NCBI GenBank assembly: GCA_905221605.1
Contig: CAJNDS010002246.1
Location: forward strand, 1,077,429-1,141,428
DNA: 64,000 nt
Reading direction: 5' to 3'
Source: Symbiodinium natans
Taxonomy: Eukaryota; Sar; Dinophyceae; Suessiales; Symbiodiniaceae
In this document: positions 49,586 through 59,368 of the stretch, in pieces
How the letters are laid out: the number at the start of each line of letters is the position of its first letter
Numbering within the stretch: the stretch's first letter is position 1
The notes under the pieces: generated by a model
What the model saw: the letters and a program-made list of their open reading frames with translations, nothing else
What the model was told of the DNA's origin: nothing
The model's database searches: none
Made by a program: the position numbers and the translations under genes

Positions 49586-52500
49586 GTTTAGGGTTTTTTT
49601 GGGTTCATAGGGTTTATAGGGTTTGTAGGGTTCATAGGGTTTGTAAGGTTTGTAGGGTTTGTAGGGTTTATAGGGTTCATGGGGTTTATAGGGTTTATAG
49701 GTTTGCAGGGTTTAGGGTTTAGGGTTTAGGGTTAGGGCAGATGCCTATTCTATTCTCCATGGTTTTGACTTGCTTTCATCCTAGCAGCTGCTATATCCCC
49801 CTTGGGAATTTTTTTTTCTTTCATAAAACCCAAGAGGATATTAAACACATTATTCTAATTAAGGTTCTAAGGGGGGTATAGTAACTACCCATGAACCTTC
49901 ACCATACTGTAACGAATCCCGCTTCTCGATGCCTGCTTAGGAACCATTCTCCCGCCACCCTGTGACTTTAAACCCAAGCTAAACTGTAGCGTAACCCTAA
50001 ACCCTAAACCCTATAGACCCTAAACCCTAAACCCTAAACCCTAAACCCTAAACCCTAAACCTACATGGTCTCATGGCTGGCTACCTGCTGCCTTCTGGAC
50101 TGCAGTCTTGGCCATGGCTTGGCGGACCGCCGCGGCACACGTGCTGGGTTCGGACGCTTCGGACGACGAAGAGAATGGGTTTAGGGTTTAGGGTTTAGGG
50201 GTTTAGGGGTTTAGGGGTTTAGGGTTTAGGGTTTAGGGTTCAGCATTTCAAGTCCAAGAATTCACTAGTCAAGCAATTACTCCAGGAAAATACCCGCCCG
50301 CCCAAAGAATCCCACAACATTAAGAAAATATTTTACTTATAGAACGACCTTGCCCATGCCCAGTAAAACGGCGACCTTGCTCAGTAAAACAGCGAACTTG
50401 CCCAGTAAAACGGCGACCTTGCCCAGCAAAACGGCGACCTTGCCCAGTAAAACGGCGACCTGCCCAGTAAAACAGCGACCTTGCCCAGTAAAACGGCGAC
50501 CTTGCCCAGTAAAACGGCGACCTTGCCCAGTAAAACGGCGACCTTGCCCAGTAAACGGCGACCTTGCCCAGTAAAACGGCGACCTTCGGACACCCCCCCC
50601 TGCCCAGTAAAATGCTACCTTCGGCCCCGAAGGTCGCCGTCTTACTGGGCAAGGTCGCCGTTTTACTGGGCATGGACGGAAAGGAAGGTCGCCGTTTTAC
50701 TGGGCCAGGTCGCGTTTTTACTGGGCAAGGTCGCCGTTTTACTGGGCAATGTCGATTTTTTTGACCGAACTGACCTTGCCCAATAAAACGGCGACCTTGC
50801 CCAGTAAAACGGCGACCTTGCCCAGTAAAACGGCGACCTTGCCCAGTAACTCCTTAACATGTAAATTATATATGAAAGAGAGGTTTAGGGTTTAGGGTTT
50901 AGCCTGGTCACCGCCCTCCGACAAGCACCCTAAGCACTCGATCCGGCGGAGCCGGACGGGGGCTCGGGCTCGCCCTGGCCTGAAACCGCGACGACCGTGA
51001 TCGATGCAGGCAAGGGGCCTTACGAAAAGAGCCTGCAAGACTTTAGAAACCCTAAACCCTAAACCCTAAACCCTAAACCCTAAACCCTAAACCCTAAACC
51101 CTAAACCCTAAACCCTAAACCCTAAACCCTAAGTCTCAGACCCATTAAACCCCGCAGAAACTCCCCTCCCCACACCTGGCCGCCCTAAAGCCCTCGGCCT
51201 CGCACTCCGAGTTCTGTTTAGGGTTTAGGGTTTAGGGTTTAGGGTTTAGGGTTTAGGGTTTAGGGTTTAGGGTTTAGGGTTTAGGGTTTAGGGTTTAGGG
51301 TTTAGGGTTTGGGGTTTGGGGTTTAGGGTTTAGGGTTTAGGGTTGAAGGTCACCCACCCAAAATCCTGGCCGTTAACCCACCATAAGCCCTAGAGTTTCA
51401 CCATGAGTGATGGGTGGCAATGTGAACCGCAGGGGATACCATGGGTGGGGGGGGGGGGGGGGGGGAGCGGGAGCATGCCAGGCGCGAATGCTGATATTTT
51501 ACCAAACCCTCAACCCCAAACCCTAAACCCCAAACCCCAAACCCGAAACCCTAAAACCCAAACCCTAAACCCTAAACCCTAAACCCTAAACCCTAAACCC
51601 TAAACCTTACGGAGGAAGCTGCAGAAGATGCGCGAGCCCAAGGATGAGGCCAAAGCTGCGCTCCGCCCTCAGCTTGCCAGGCCCTTCTCTTAGGGTTTAG
51701 GGTTTAGGGTTTAGGGTTTAGGGTTTAGGGTTTAGGGTTTAGGGTTTAGGGTTTAGGGCTCTTTCCCCCCCCCCCCCACCAGGCTCTTTGTTTGAGGATC
51801 TCTTAGGGCTTGAGGGTTTAGGGATTAGGGCTAGGGGTTTAGGGATTAGGGTTGAGGGCTTTCAAGCCTGGCAACAGTTGAGCTTGGTTTTGTTGATTAG
51901 GGTTCCATCTGTTGCAAACCATAAGGCCTGTTATGATTAGGCCTAGCCAGAAATTTAATCGTTTTTGCTTGCGCGTTCTTTCGAGAATGCAGAGTAAAGT
52001 TTAGCATGGCGTTCGGGGAAGCCAGATCCCCTTCTCCGTCCTGGAGCTTTGTTTTTTTGGTTGTTTGTAGGGGTTTTGGGGTTTAGGGCTGTGGGTTTAC
52101 GGGTCCTTAGGCCCCTAAACTCGCTTTGTGGTGCTTTACTTTAACTTTAGATCCTTAGCCTTTTTGGGTTTCTTGGGTTTCTTAGTAAGGCAGCTAAAAG
52201 TTCAATGTATAGCTGCCCTCCTAAGTGCAGCCAAGCCCGAAACGACCTACCCTAAACCCTAAACCCTAAACCCTAAACCCTAAACCCTAAACCCTAAACC
52301 CTAAACCCTAAACCCCCTCACTCCTCCAACTTCAGGTATTTCGAGGAGGCCAAGCAGGAGGCTGCGAAGTCCGCTGCATGGTGGTCCGGCCGGGGGCCTG
52401 TGGGTTTAGGGTTCGGGGTTTAGGGTTGAGGGTTTAGAGTTTAGGGTTTGGGGTCTAGGGTTTTGGGACACTTGTTTTCGAAGGTGGATGGAGTAGGGTC

Positions 52501-55500
52501 GGGTGCACTATATGATGAGATTCTATACAACCCCCCGCCCCCCCCTCCATCCGAACTAAGGGTTCAATTTTTTCGGGGTTTCGGAGCGCATACACCCTCC
52601 ACCTCAGCTGCGCGGGTTTAGGGTTTAGGGTTTAGGGTTTAGGGTTTAGGGTTTAGGGTTTAGGGTTTAGGGTTTAGGGTTTAGGGTTTAGGGCCCAAGT
52701 AAGGCTGATTAGAGGGTTGCTGGGCCATTCTTATTATTTGCTATTCATTGTTGTTGTCTTTTCCTTTTTCGTTTTAGGAGGGAGGGAACAGCTAAGCTTA
52801 AGAATTGGACCCCAACAACCTCTATATAACCTTCGGAGATGTAGTGGACCCAGAGGTAGACAGGGGGCTACTGCAGTTAAAGTAAAGATAGGTTGAACAC
52901 AAGTCTTTCTCAAAACAACCCTGAAACCATAAAAGAGGGTAGTATAATCGGCCTATCCTTACGTGGTGTTTGCAGGACCTTTTGGCCTGAAAAAAACGTA
53001 GCACAGGGCTACGATGGGCGAAGGTCTCTGGGCCATCACCTGGTAGACCACTTTGGACCCATGATCGCCATCGACTCCAACTAGCCCTGTACGGAGTTGA
53101 TTACATCGGCACTACGAGCACCACAGCCATCACATACAACCAGCCCCAGATCCAACCCAAGGCAATAGGACAAGGCCAGTGGCACCGACGGGCATTTGTA
53201 GCACAAATCTAGGGGGGGCTAGGACGTCACAACTGGGGCTTGGGGATGTGTAGGGTGGGGTCCCCTGAAGGGCATGCATGAGGAATCACATTTGCAGTGT
53301 TCGAGGAAGCTTCTTGTTTAATCCCTAAGCCCTAGCCCTAAACCCTAAACTGTCGTCATGAACTTGTATCCAGCCTGTTAGATCCGCCAAACCAAGCAGA
53401 ACCCTTGGGGAGCTTAGAGGGGGATCCCCAGGACGATCTTGAAACCCTAAGCCCCACATGGTGAGCTCCCCTTTTTTGTGTGCCCCAAAGCCTTCGAGTG
53501 CCGCGTTAGGGTTTAGGGCTTAGGGTTTAGGGTAACCCCAAAAGGGACCAGAGTTTAGAGAAGCGCCCAACTCCTCCACTGTAGGGTCCTGCTTGATCTT
53601 CCCCGGGGTCAGAGAGGGGTACAGGATCTAGCCACTTCATTTGGGTTTCCCTAGACTATAAGGAACAGATGATGCTGGAGACCTAAGAAGGGCTCCTGTT
53701 GTAGGGTTTAGGGTTTAGGGTTTAGGGTTTAGGGTTTCCGGGCTTACACCGAAACTTATGAACGCCATCGTGTGCGGTGAAGCCGGGGAGGTTGCGACCC
53801 GCAGCAAGATCCCGATGTGAAGCGGGACAGCTGAAGGGCTCGGGGTTTAGGGTTTAGGGTTTAGGGTTTAGGGTTTAGGGTTTAGGGTTTAGGGTTTAGG
53901 GTTTAGGGTTTAGGGTTTAGGGTTTAGGGTTTAGGGATACTTGGGAATACTTGGGAAGCAGTCTTATGTTTTGGGGGACGATCATCCCCAAGAAACAGCT
54001 GCAATTGTGATTGCTGCTAGGGTTCCAAGTTCAGTGTAGATATCCCCTTTGTGAAGTTGGGGTGTCGGCTTGGGGGTTTGCGGGGCCCAGGGTGTAGGTC
54101 TTCGGAGTGAGACAACGCTTAACACCCTCAAGATCATTCGTCTTTGTGACTGGTGTTCGGGTTCCGAAGTTCTGATGGTGGCCAACCCCCCACCCACCCA
54201 TGCCACCCCCACCCCACCCCACAGCCCCCGCCCCCACCTCCACATACCACCCCTCGAAAAGGGGGGGCGAGGGCTCAGGTTAGGTGACCCACACCCCCCC
54301 CCCCCGCCCTTCCACCCACACCCCCAGAAACCGGCGCTGACTTGTTTGAGGAGGTTGGCAACGGGGGAGTATGCCCTACCCCACACTTTGTCCACCGAGG
54401 TGCAGGAACCAGGGTTTAAGGATTCCACGACGCTTCTAGCAGTACCAAGCGCGGAGAGCGGAACAGCGGAAGCCCATGCCCCAAAGTTACGAACCCTTTA
54501 ACTATCGGTATCAAAAGAACCCCGTACACCTTCGGCAAAGGCATGGAGATGCATGCCCCTGAGCCTGAATCAACGCCGAAACCCTACACCCTAAACCCTA
54601 AACCCTAAACCCTAAACCCTAAACCCTAAACCCTAAACCCTAAACCCTAAACCCTAAACCCTAAACCCTAAACCCTCCAAACAAAAATCCCTAAAGTTTC
54701 CAAGATGCCCGCAGGACTGGAGCCGATCCGTCCGCAGCTCAAAACTTTTGAAGCCCTCACCCAGGATGCCCCCCCCCATTCCCTAGACCTCTAAAAAGGG
54801 TTTAGGGGTTGAGGGGTTCAGGGGTTTAGGGGTTTAGGGGTTTAGGGGTTTAGGGGTTTAGGGGTTTAGGGGTTTAGGGGTTTAGGGGTTTAGGGGTTTA
54901 GGGGTTTAGGGTTTAGGGTTTAGGGTTTAGGGTCAACCCTAAGCCCTAAGCTTTGATTCTTTTTTGGGCTTCAAGGTTTAGGGTTTAGGGCTTATAAACC
55001 CTGAACTTTCTTCTAACAGAAAAGGGACACCTGTTGTTTATGGTTCATGGGTCTTTTCTTCAGTACAGGGTTACAGGTACCTCCCAAAAAGTTATGACCA
55101 GCTGCAACTTGTTACGCAGGGTTTAGGGGCCTTCAGAGGATGGCTGCGTGATAGACCCTAAACTCTAAACCCGAAACCCTCGGGGTTCAGGGTTTAGGCT
55201 TTAGGAATTAGGGTTCAGGATTCAGGGGGGTTTAGGGAAGGCTACTGCCCTGCAAGCAAAACAGGGTACTGAATTCGGGCTCTACTCTCCAGATCCTCCC
55301 AGGGAAGACAGCATCTTGTACCGCAACTGCGGTCCCTTTGTCGTCTCCACTTTCTTACGTCCGATCCAGACGTTTTAGTGCCAAGCTGGGCCCAGAATTT
55401 AGAGCCACCCCCACATCTTGTAGGCTTGTAGAAATCTAAGCCGTGGAGACGCTCAAACTGGAAATCTGAGCCCGAATACCTTTCAACCCTAGCCCGAACC

Positions 55501-57965
55501 CACCCTAAACTCTAAACCCTACGCCCCAAACCCCTTTAGGGTTTAGGGTTTAGGGTTTAGGGTTTAGGGTTTAGGGTTTAGGGTTTAGGGTTTAGGGTTT
55601 AGGGTTTAGGGTTTAGGGTTTAGGGTTTAGGGTCCCTAGCCGCTAACCTCAACCCCTAACCCAAGTCTTAAGGCCTCCTCAGAGACGATACAGAGCCATG
55701 CCAACGGCGACGACGTCTCCTCCAATGACCGGTTCCCAGACTTCCCTAAGCAGGGTCCAGGGTTTAAGGTTTACGGGTTGAAGGGTTTGGAGGGTTTGGG
55801 GTTTCAGGGTGTAGGGGTCCGAAAGAGTTGTCGAGGTTTAGGGGTTTAGGGGTTTAAGGGTGTAGGGGTTAAAAGGGTTTTCAGGGTATTCTCGAGTCCT
55901 AAAGCCCTATAAACTCTAAGGAATCGTGAGAAGGAGGGCTGTCAAAGGCGGCCCACCTGGAGGTTCATGGGCGCTTATAATCCCCAAGTATAACTGTACT
56001 GAATTAGGTTGTAAGTAGACTGCCCTAGTAGTCTTCAGCCTAGAATTGCACGTCTCCTAGCTAGGCCTTCATTCTATAACTTGGCCTTGGTTGGTGGGGT
56101 GAAGAAGAGCTCATTTGAACAGGGTTCCGAGGGTTCAAATGGCCAACCTGGCCTCACTCTGCAGGATGAAGACTGGCCCGATGAGGCCAGGGTACCTGGG
56201 GTTTAGTATCGGGATGTTCCCCCATATACTAGCAGTCCCCAAAAAGGATTAGAATACGGAGTACTACAATCCCCATGAAGGACTGTTAGTATAAGGGGGA
56301 ACATCCCATGTTTAGTAGCTTGGAACCCTAAACCCGAAACCCTAAACCCTAAACCCTAAACCCTAAACCCTAAATTGGGTGTGTGTTTTAGGGTGTTGGT
56401 TCAATGTTTGGGTTCCTATCCCAGGCGGAGGCTTCGGGTTGCTTTTCTCACTTCCGGGGACTTCTTGGGCAGAACCTGGGGGCTTCTTGGGCACGGTTTA
56501 GGGCTATCCAGAATCTATAGCCTCATATGGAGGGTGTGTCAGTGGCGACTTTACATCATCTTGGGGGGTGACTTTATAGCATGTTGTGGGTGCAAGTACT
56601 TGCAAACCACGAACACCTGCAAAGCCCTAAGCGCCCTAACACGCAAAAGAGAAACTCTTGGCGGAGGTGGGGGAATTACGTTTCGTGTTCGGGCTCCGGA
56701 CCAGGAGTATCTTTAGGGTTTAGGGTTTAGGGTTTAGGGTTTAGGGTTAGGGTCTAGGGTTTAGGGTTTAGGGTTTGGCGTTTAGCGTTTAGGGTTTGGG
56801 AATCCCAAGAATTGGGCCAACATCTCGGGCTCCAGCTTGAAGCGAACTTCAGGTTTGAGGGCTTAGGCATGTTTCCCCTTATACTAGCAGTCCCTATGAG
56901 GGATTATGGTACCCTAAACCCTAAACCTTAAACCCTAAACCCTAAACCGCAATCCCTATTGAGGACTGTTAGTACAAGGGGGCACATCCCCAAGTTTAGG
57001 GCTTCTATCGCCCTGCCAGGAAGAGTCAGAAGATGACGATCCCGACGGCGCGCTTCAGCTGCAAGACGAATCTCCACCATGCAGGGTTGAGGGTTTAGGG
57101 TTGAGGGTTTAGGGTTTAGGGTCTAGGGTCAGGGGTCTAGGGTCTAGGGTCTAGGGTCTAGGGTCTAGGGTCTAGGGTCTAGGGCTTGGGTTTAGGGTTT
57201 AGGGTTTAGGGTTTAGGGCCTACAAGCCTTTGAGGTCCATTGAGCTGCTTGCTTGAGGGGCACTCTGGGATTGAGCGAGACGCGTCTCGTTACCCCCTGT
57301 ATAAGTCCTTTGTGGTGCTTTACTGCAACTTTAGATCCTTAGCCTTTTTGGGTTTCTTGGGCTTCTTAATAAGGCAGCTAAAAGTTTAATTTATAGCTAC
57401 CCTCCTAAGTGCAGCCAAGAGTCCTAAAGACTATACACCCTCAACCCTGAACCCAATGTGCGGAGCGAGCAGGGTAAACGCTTTGGCGTTAGGGCTGAGG
57501 ATGCAATCTCTTGACGCATCCTGCAGCCTGTTTCCGAAGCCCGAAATCCTGAAGCCTACGCACAGCGCCCCAAACCCCTCATCTTCGAAGTTTAAATTCC
57601 CCCCCCCCCTCCCCCCAAACACCCAAACAGAAGCAAAAACATGCACCCATATACATAATATGACAAAAAGAGCACCAACCCCAAACCCTACACACCCCAC
57701 AGGACCTGAAGGCGCCTCTGAGGACAGGGCCTGCAATGTGGCTGTTTTCTAGGGTTTGCGGACTTCGGGGAGGGCTTAGCGTTTAGGGTGTTTAGGGTTT
57801 AGGTTTTTTTTTGTTTTGGAGGGGGGGGGGGGGGCTTAGGGGGCAGCAGTCTGAAAGGGGAAGAGGAAGGGAGGTTTCTGGGCCGTCATCAATGACGGCG
57901 TTTCCACACCTTCCTCTCTGTCTGCCTTCCTTGCTGTATCTCTTTATTGTTGTTTGTCTATCTCG

Positions 57966-58000
<35 letters not shown>

Positions 58001-58683
58001 TCCTCTCTCTCTTCCTCTCTCTCTCTCTCTTCCTCTCTCTCTCTCTCTATCTCTCTCTGTCCGCATTTGGGGTGTTGTGAAATTTCGGCATTTCGGATGT
58101 GCCAGGGGCGTGGGTTTTAAGCTTTTGGTTTTTGCCCAGACCCTGGGTATGGCGAGTCCCCCCCCCACCAACCTCTGCCCAGACGGGCACGAAACCCTCA
58201 ACCTCTAAACGGGTAGGGCATGGGCTATCCATTTGTGGTGCTTTACTGTATCTTTAGATCCTTAGCCTTTTTGGGTTTCTTGGGTTTCTTATTAATAAGG
58301 CAGCTAAAAGTTTAATTTTAACGCTACGCGACCCGCCTCGGCCCGGCCCAGCGCATCCGCGTGAGCATGGTGATTCCGCAGCGCCCAAGTCGCTGGACCC
58401 CAAGCAATAAGGGTTGGGTTTAGGGTTTAGGGTTTAGGGTTTAGGGTTTAGGGTTCCGGGTTTATGGTTTATGGTTTAGTTTAGGATTGAGGGCTTAGGG
58501 CTCAAGGTTCACGCTTTGGGGTTTAGGGTTTTCTTGGGAGTAGGGTTCAAGACGGTTCGGCTTGGATTGATCGTAGGGTTGAGCCAGGCGGCTCAGGGGC
58601 GTAGGGGGGGAGGGGGGCGGTTGAGTGCTTCAGGTTTAAGATGTAAGGCTTTAAGCTCAGACCCGCTCACCAACTGCAGTGGT

Positions 58684-58744
<61 letters not shown>

Positions 58745-59304
58745 TCAACTGCCTCTGGTCCTGGCGAACCGTCCGCTTGCGGACCCCGGTTTCCCAGGGG
58801 GGGTACCCATTTGAGGCCAAAAAAAGGGGTCCGCCCGAGGCCTCGGGCGGATTTTTAGCTACCCTCCGAAGTGCAGATCCGTTTTGGGGTAGCTTGAGGG
58901 ACCCCTAGTCGTTAATCCCCTAACCCCCAACCCCCACCCCCCCAACAAAACCCTAAACTCCAAAACCCCCAAACAAACCCTAAAACCTAAAACCCCAAAC
59001 CCCTAACTCCTAAGCCCCTAAACACCTAAAAACCCCTAAGCCCTTGAACGAAAAAACCCTCAAAACCCCCCAAAATCACCCTTAAAAACCTTACAACGCC
59101 CCTGAAAAAAACCCTAAAACACCACAAGACAAATTACACCCTCAAAAAAAAACCAGCCTTATAAAAACCCAAGATACCCTTTAACAACCAACTGAAAAAA
59201 AAAAAAACGGGCGCGGGGGCGCCAGGATGAGCCAAGTGGACTTCGAGGCCTTGGCGGCCGGCGGCCCGGTCACCGCGAAGCCGCTTGGGCCGCCTTAAGG
59301 GGGG
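49505..59304 (+). CDS. Multi-exon gene, unrecognised product (charged and acidic exons)
   Basis: Islands in one direction: 49505-49585, 50106-50178, 50935-51009, 51158-51210, 51625-51680, 52336-52380 or longer, 54715-about 54762, 55288-about 55328, 55683-55754, 56165-56191, 57020-57085, 58352-58417 and 59226-59304. Phase agrees at 51009/51158, 51210/51625, 51680/52336, 56191/57020, 57085/58352 and 58417/59226. The joined sequence runs from VIDA-ETPLPTPGRPKALG into KMREPKDEAKAALRPQLAR-YFEEAKQEAAKSAA, an Ala/Glu/Lys helix, and later to acidic EDWPDEAR-EESEDDDPDG. No known domain. Two joins use GC as donor. It may continue into the Pro/Ala-rich exons after 60.7 kb, or be more than one gene. Confidence 0.45.
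50106..50178 (+). CDS. Candidate exon, frame uncertain
   Basis: Between CTGGACTGCAG and GG|GTTTAGGG. All frames are open. The most protein-like is LAMAWRTAAAHVLGSDASDD then EEN; the one in phase with 49585 reads GLGHGLADRRGTRAGFGRFG. Confidence 0.4.
50341..50855. repeat. 21-bp satellite arranged as a palindrome
   Basis: About 11 tandem units of CTTGCCCAGTAAAACGGCGA(C) at 50341-50590 face about five inverted units at 50625-50757 (GGTCGCCGTTTTACTGGGCA). Three or four direct units follow at 50771-50850. Two short unique spacers (about 50589-50625 and 50673-50690) interrupt it. The frame-open readings come from the 21-bp period. Confidence 0.9.
50935..51009 (+). CDS. Candidate exon (DPAEPDGGSGSPWPETATTV)
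   Basis: After ACCCTAAG; reads LDPAEPDGGSGSPWPETATT then VIDA. CAG|GCAAGG is an excellent GC-type donor, and the leftover G joins AA of 51158 to give Glu. Confidence 0.55.
51158..51210 (+). CDS. Candidate exon (TPLPTPGRPKALGLALR)
   Basis: After CCCCGCAG; reads (E)TPLPTPGRPKALGLALR and ends at CGA|GTTCTGTTTAGGG. Confidence 0.55.
51216..51345 (+). repeat. TTTAGGG array
   Basis: About 130 bp, starting 5 bp after the exon at 51158-51210. Confidence 0.95.
51625..51680 (+). CDS. Candidate exon (KMREPKDEAKAALRPQLA)
   Basis: After AGCTGCAG; reads KMREPKDEAKAALRPQLA(R), with a GC donor (CCAG|GCCC). AG plus G of 52336 gives Arg. Other acceptors upstream (ACGGAG) are possible. Confidence 0.55.
52128..52235 (+). 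mobile_element. Repeat family B, copy 3
   Basis: GTGGTGCTTTACTTTAACTT to GCTGCCCTCCTAAGTGCAGC; ends 20 bp before a CCCTAAA array. Confidence 0.8.
52336..52380 (+). CDS. Candidate exon (YFEEAKQEAAKSAA)
   Basis: After CCAACTTCAG; reads (R)YFEEAKQEAAKSAAW. GT at 52381-52382, or a longer form to 52403 (WWSGRGPVG) ending at G|GTTTAGGG. Confidence 0.6.
52740..53230 (+). other. Non-telomeric island with coding-like stretches
   Basis: Frames without ATG: LDPNNLYITFGDVVDPEVDR then GLLQLK (stop near 52884), and LYGVDYIGTTSTTAITYNQP then QIQPKAIGQGQWHRRAFVAQ (stop near 53212). Both look protein-like, but no family is recognised; a decayed mobile element is one option. Confidence 0.3.
53936..54038 (+). 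mobile_element. Repeat family H, copy 2
   Basis: GGGATACTTGGGAATACTTG ... AAGAAACAGCTGCAATTGTG ... CTAGGGTTCCAAGTTCAGTG; related to 39117-39216. Directly follows a TTTAGGG array. Confidence 0.65.
54584..54676 (-). repeat. CCCTAAA array
   Basis: About 92 bp, 38 bp upstream of the acceptor at 54712-54714. Confidence 0.95.
54715..54762 (+). CDS. Candidate exon (LEPIRPQLKTFEALTQ)
   Basis: After GATGCCCGCAG; reads (G)LEPIRPQLKTFEALTQ. The 3' limit is unclear, because ACCCAG|GATGCC lacks GT. Confidence 0.45.
55288..55328 (+). CDS. Candidate exon (PPREDSILYRNC)
   Basis: After CTACTCTCCAG; reads (D)PPREDSILYRNC with GT after TGCG. The same frame stays open to a TAG near 55378 (GPFVVSTFLRPIQTF). 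Another frame is also open. Confidence 0.35.
55683..55754 (+). CDS. Candidate exon (NGDDVSSNDRFPDFPKQ)
   Basis: After GGCCTCCTCAG; reads TIQSHANGDDVSSNDRFPDF then PKQ, ending at CAGG|GTCCAG. Confidence 0.55.
56165..56191 (+). CDS. Candidate micro-exon (DEDWPDEAR)
   Basis: 27 bp between CTCTGCAG and AGG|GTACCT, in phase 0 at both ends, joining 57020 to give an acidic stretch. Its start is out of phase with 55754, so an exon may be missing between them. Confidence 0.45.
56211..56307. mobile_element. MITE family C, copy 4
   Basis: GGGATGTTCCCCCATATACT at the left and AGTATAAGGGGGAACATCCC at the right; 97-bp palindrome, 20 bp after the micro-exon at 56165-56191. Confidence 0.85.
56866..56990. 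mobile_element. MITE family C, copy 5, with internal CCCTAAA tract
   Basis: GTTTCCCCTTATACTAGCAG at the left and TGTTAGTACAAGGGGGCACA at the right. The centre holds CCCTAAACCCTAAACCTTAA... (about 56911-56948) between GGTAC and GCAATCCCTATTGAGG, where other copies have a short unique centre. Confidence 0.8.
57020..57085 (+). CDS. Candidate exon, acidic (EESEDDDPDGALQLQDESPP)
   Basis: After CCTGCCAG; 22 codons ending CR at AGG|GTTGAGGGTTTAGGG, in phase 0 at both ends. Low-complexity acidic linker. Confidence 0.6.
57310..57418 (+). mobile_element. Repeat family B, copy 4
   Basis: GTGGTGCTTTACTGCAACTT to GCTACCCTCCTAAGTGCAGC, 109 bp, nearly identical to copy 2. Confidence 0.8.
57955..58062 (+). 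repeat. (CT)n microsatellite
   Basis: About 105 bp of TCTCTC with TCTTCC interruptions; Ser/Leu readings are artefacts. Confidence 0.9.
58236..58326 (+). mobile_element. Repeat family B, copy 5, truncated
   Basis: Starts GTGGTGCTTTACTGTATCTT and ends after AAAGTTTAATTTTAACGCTA, missing the GCTACCCTCCTAAGTGCAGC tail. A loose tail (TTTTTAGCTACCCTCCGAAG then TGCAG) occurs at 58852-58876. Confidence 0.7.
58352..58417 (+). CDS. Candidate exon (RIRVSMVIPQRPSRWTPSNK)
   Basis: After CGGCCCAG; 22 codons RIRVSMVIPQRPSRWTPSNK then GW, in phase 0 at both ends; ends at TGG|GTTTAGGG. Lies directly after the truncated family B copy; the frame is open upstream to about 58327. Confidence 0.55.
58684..58742 (+). 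repeat. Poly-G, 59 bp
   Basis: Longest homopolymer of the window; length in the assembly is probably unreliable. Confidence 0.9.
58830..58851. repeat. Perfect 22-bp GC-rich palindrome
   Basis: TCCGCCCGAGG followed at once by its reverse complement, then ATTTTT. It looks like a stem with a T tract, but in a eukaryotic context this is no evidence of a terminator. Confidence 0.6.
59226..59304 (+). CDS. Candidate exon, frame uncertain
   Basis: After GGCGCCAG; in phase with 58417 it reads DEPSGLRGLGGRRPGHREAA then WAALRG. The other frame, MSQVDFEALAAGGPVTAKPL, looks more protein-like but ends in TAA. Ends at G|GTTTAGGG. The last 22 bp recur at 59508. Confidence 0.4.
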
Positions 59305-59368
59305 GTTTAGGGTTTAGGGTTTAGGGTTTAGGGTTTAGGGTTTAGGGTTTAGGGTTTAGGGTTTAGGG
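59305..59368 (+). repeat. TTTAGGG array
   Basis: Nine units directly after the exon at 59226-59304, followed by degenerate GGGGTTTTGAGGGG repeats to about 59460. Confidence 0.95.

Noticed and set aside
58830-58856. Rho-independent terminator
   Set aside because: The GC palindrome with a T tract fits the shape, but the surroundings are eukaryotic introns.
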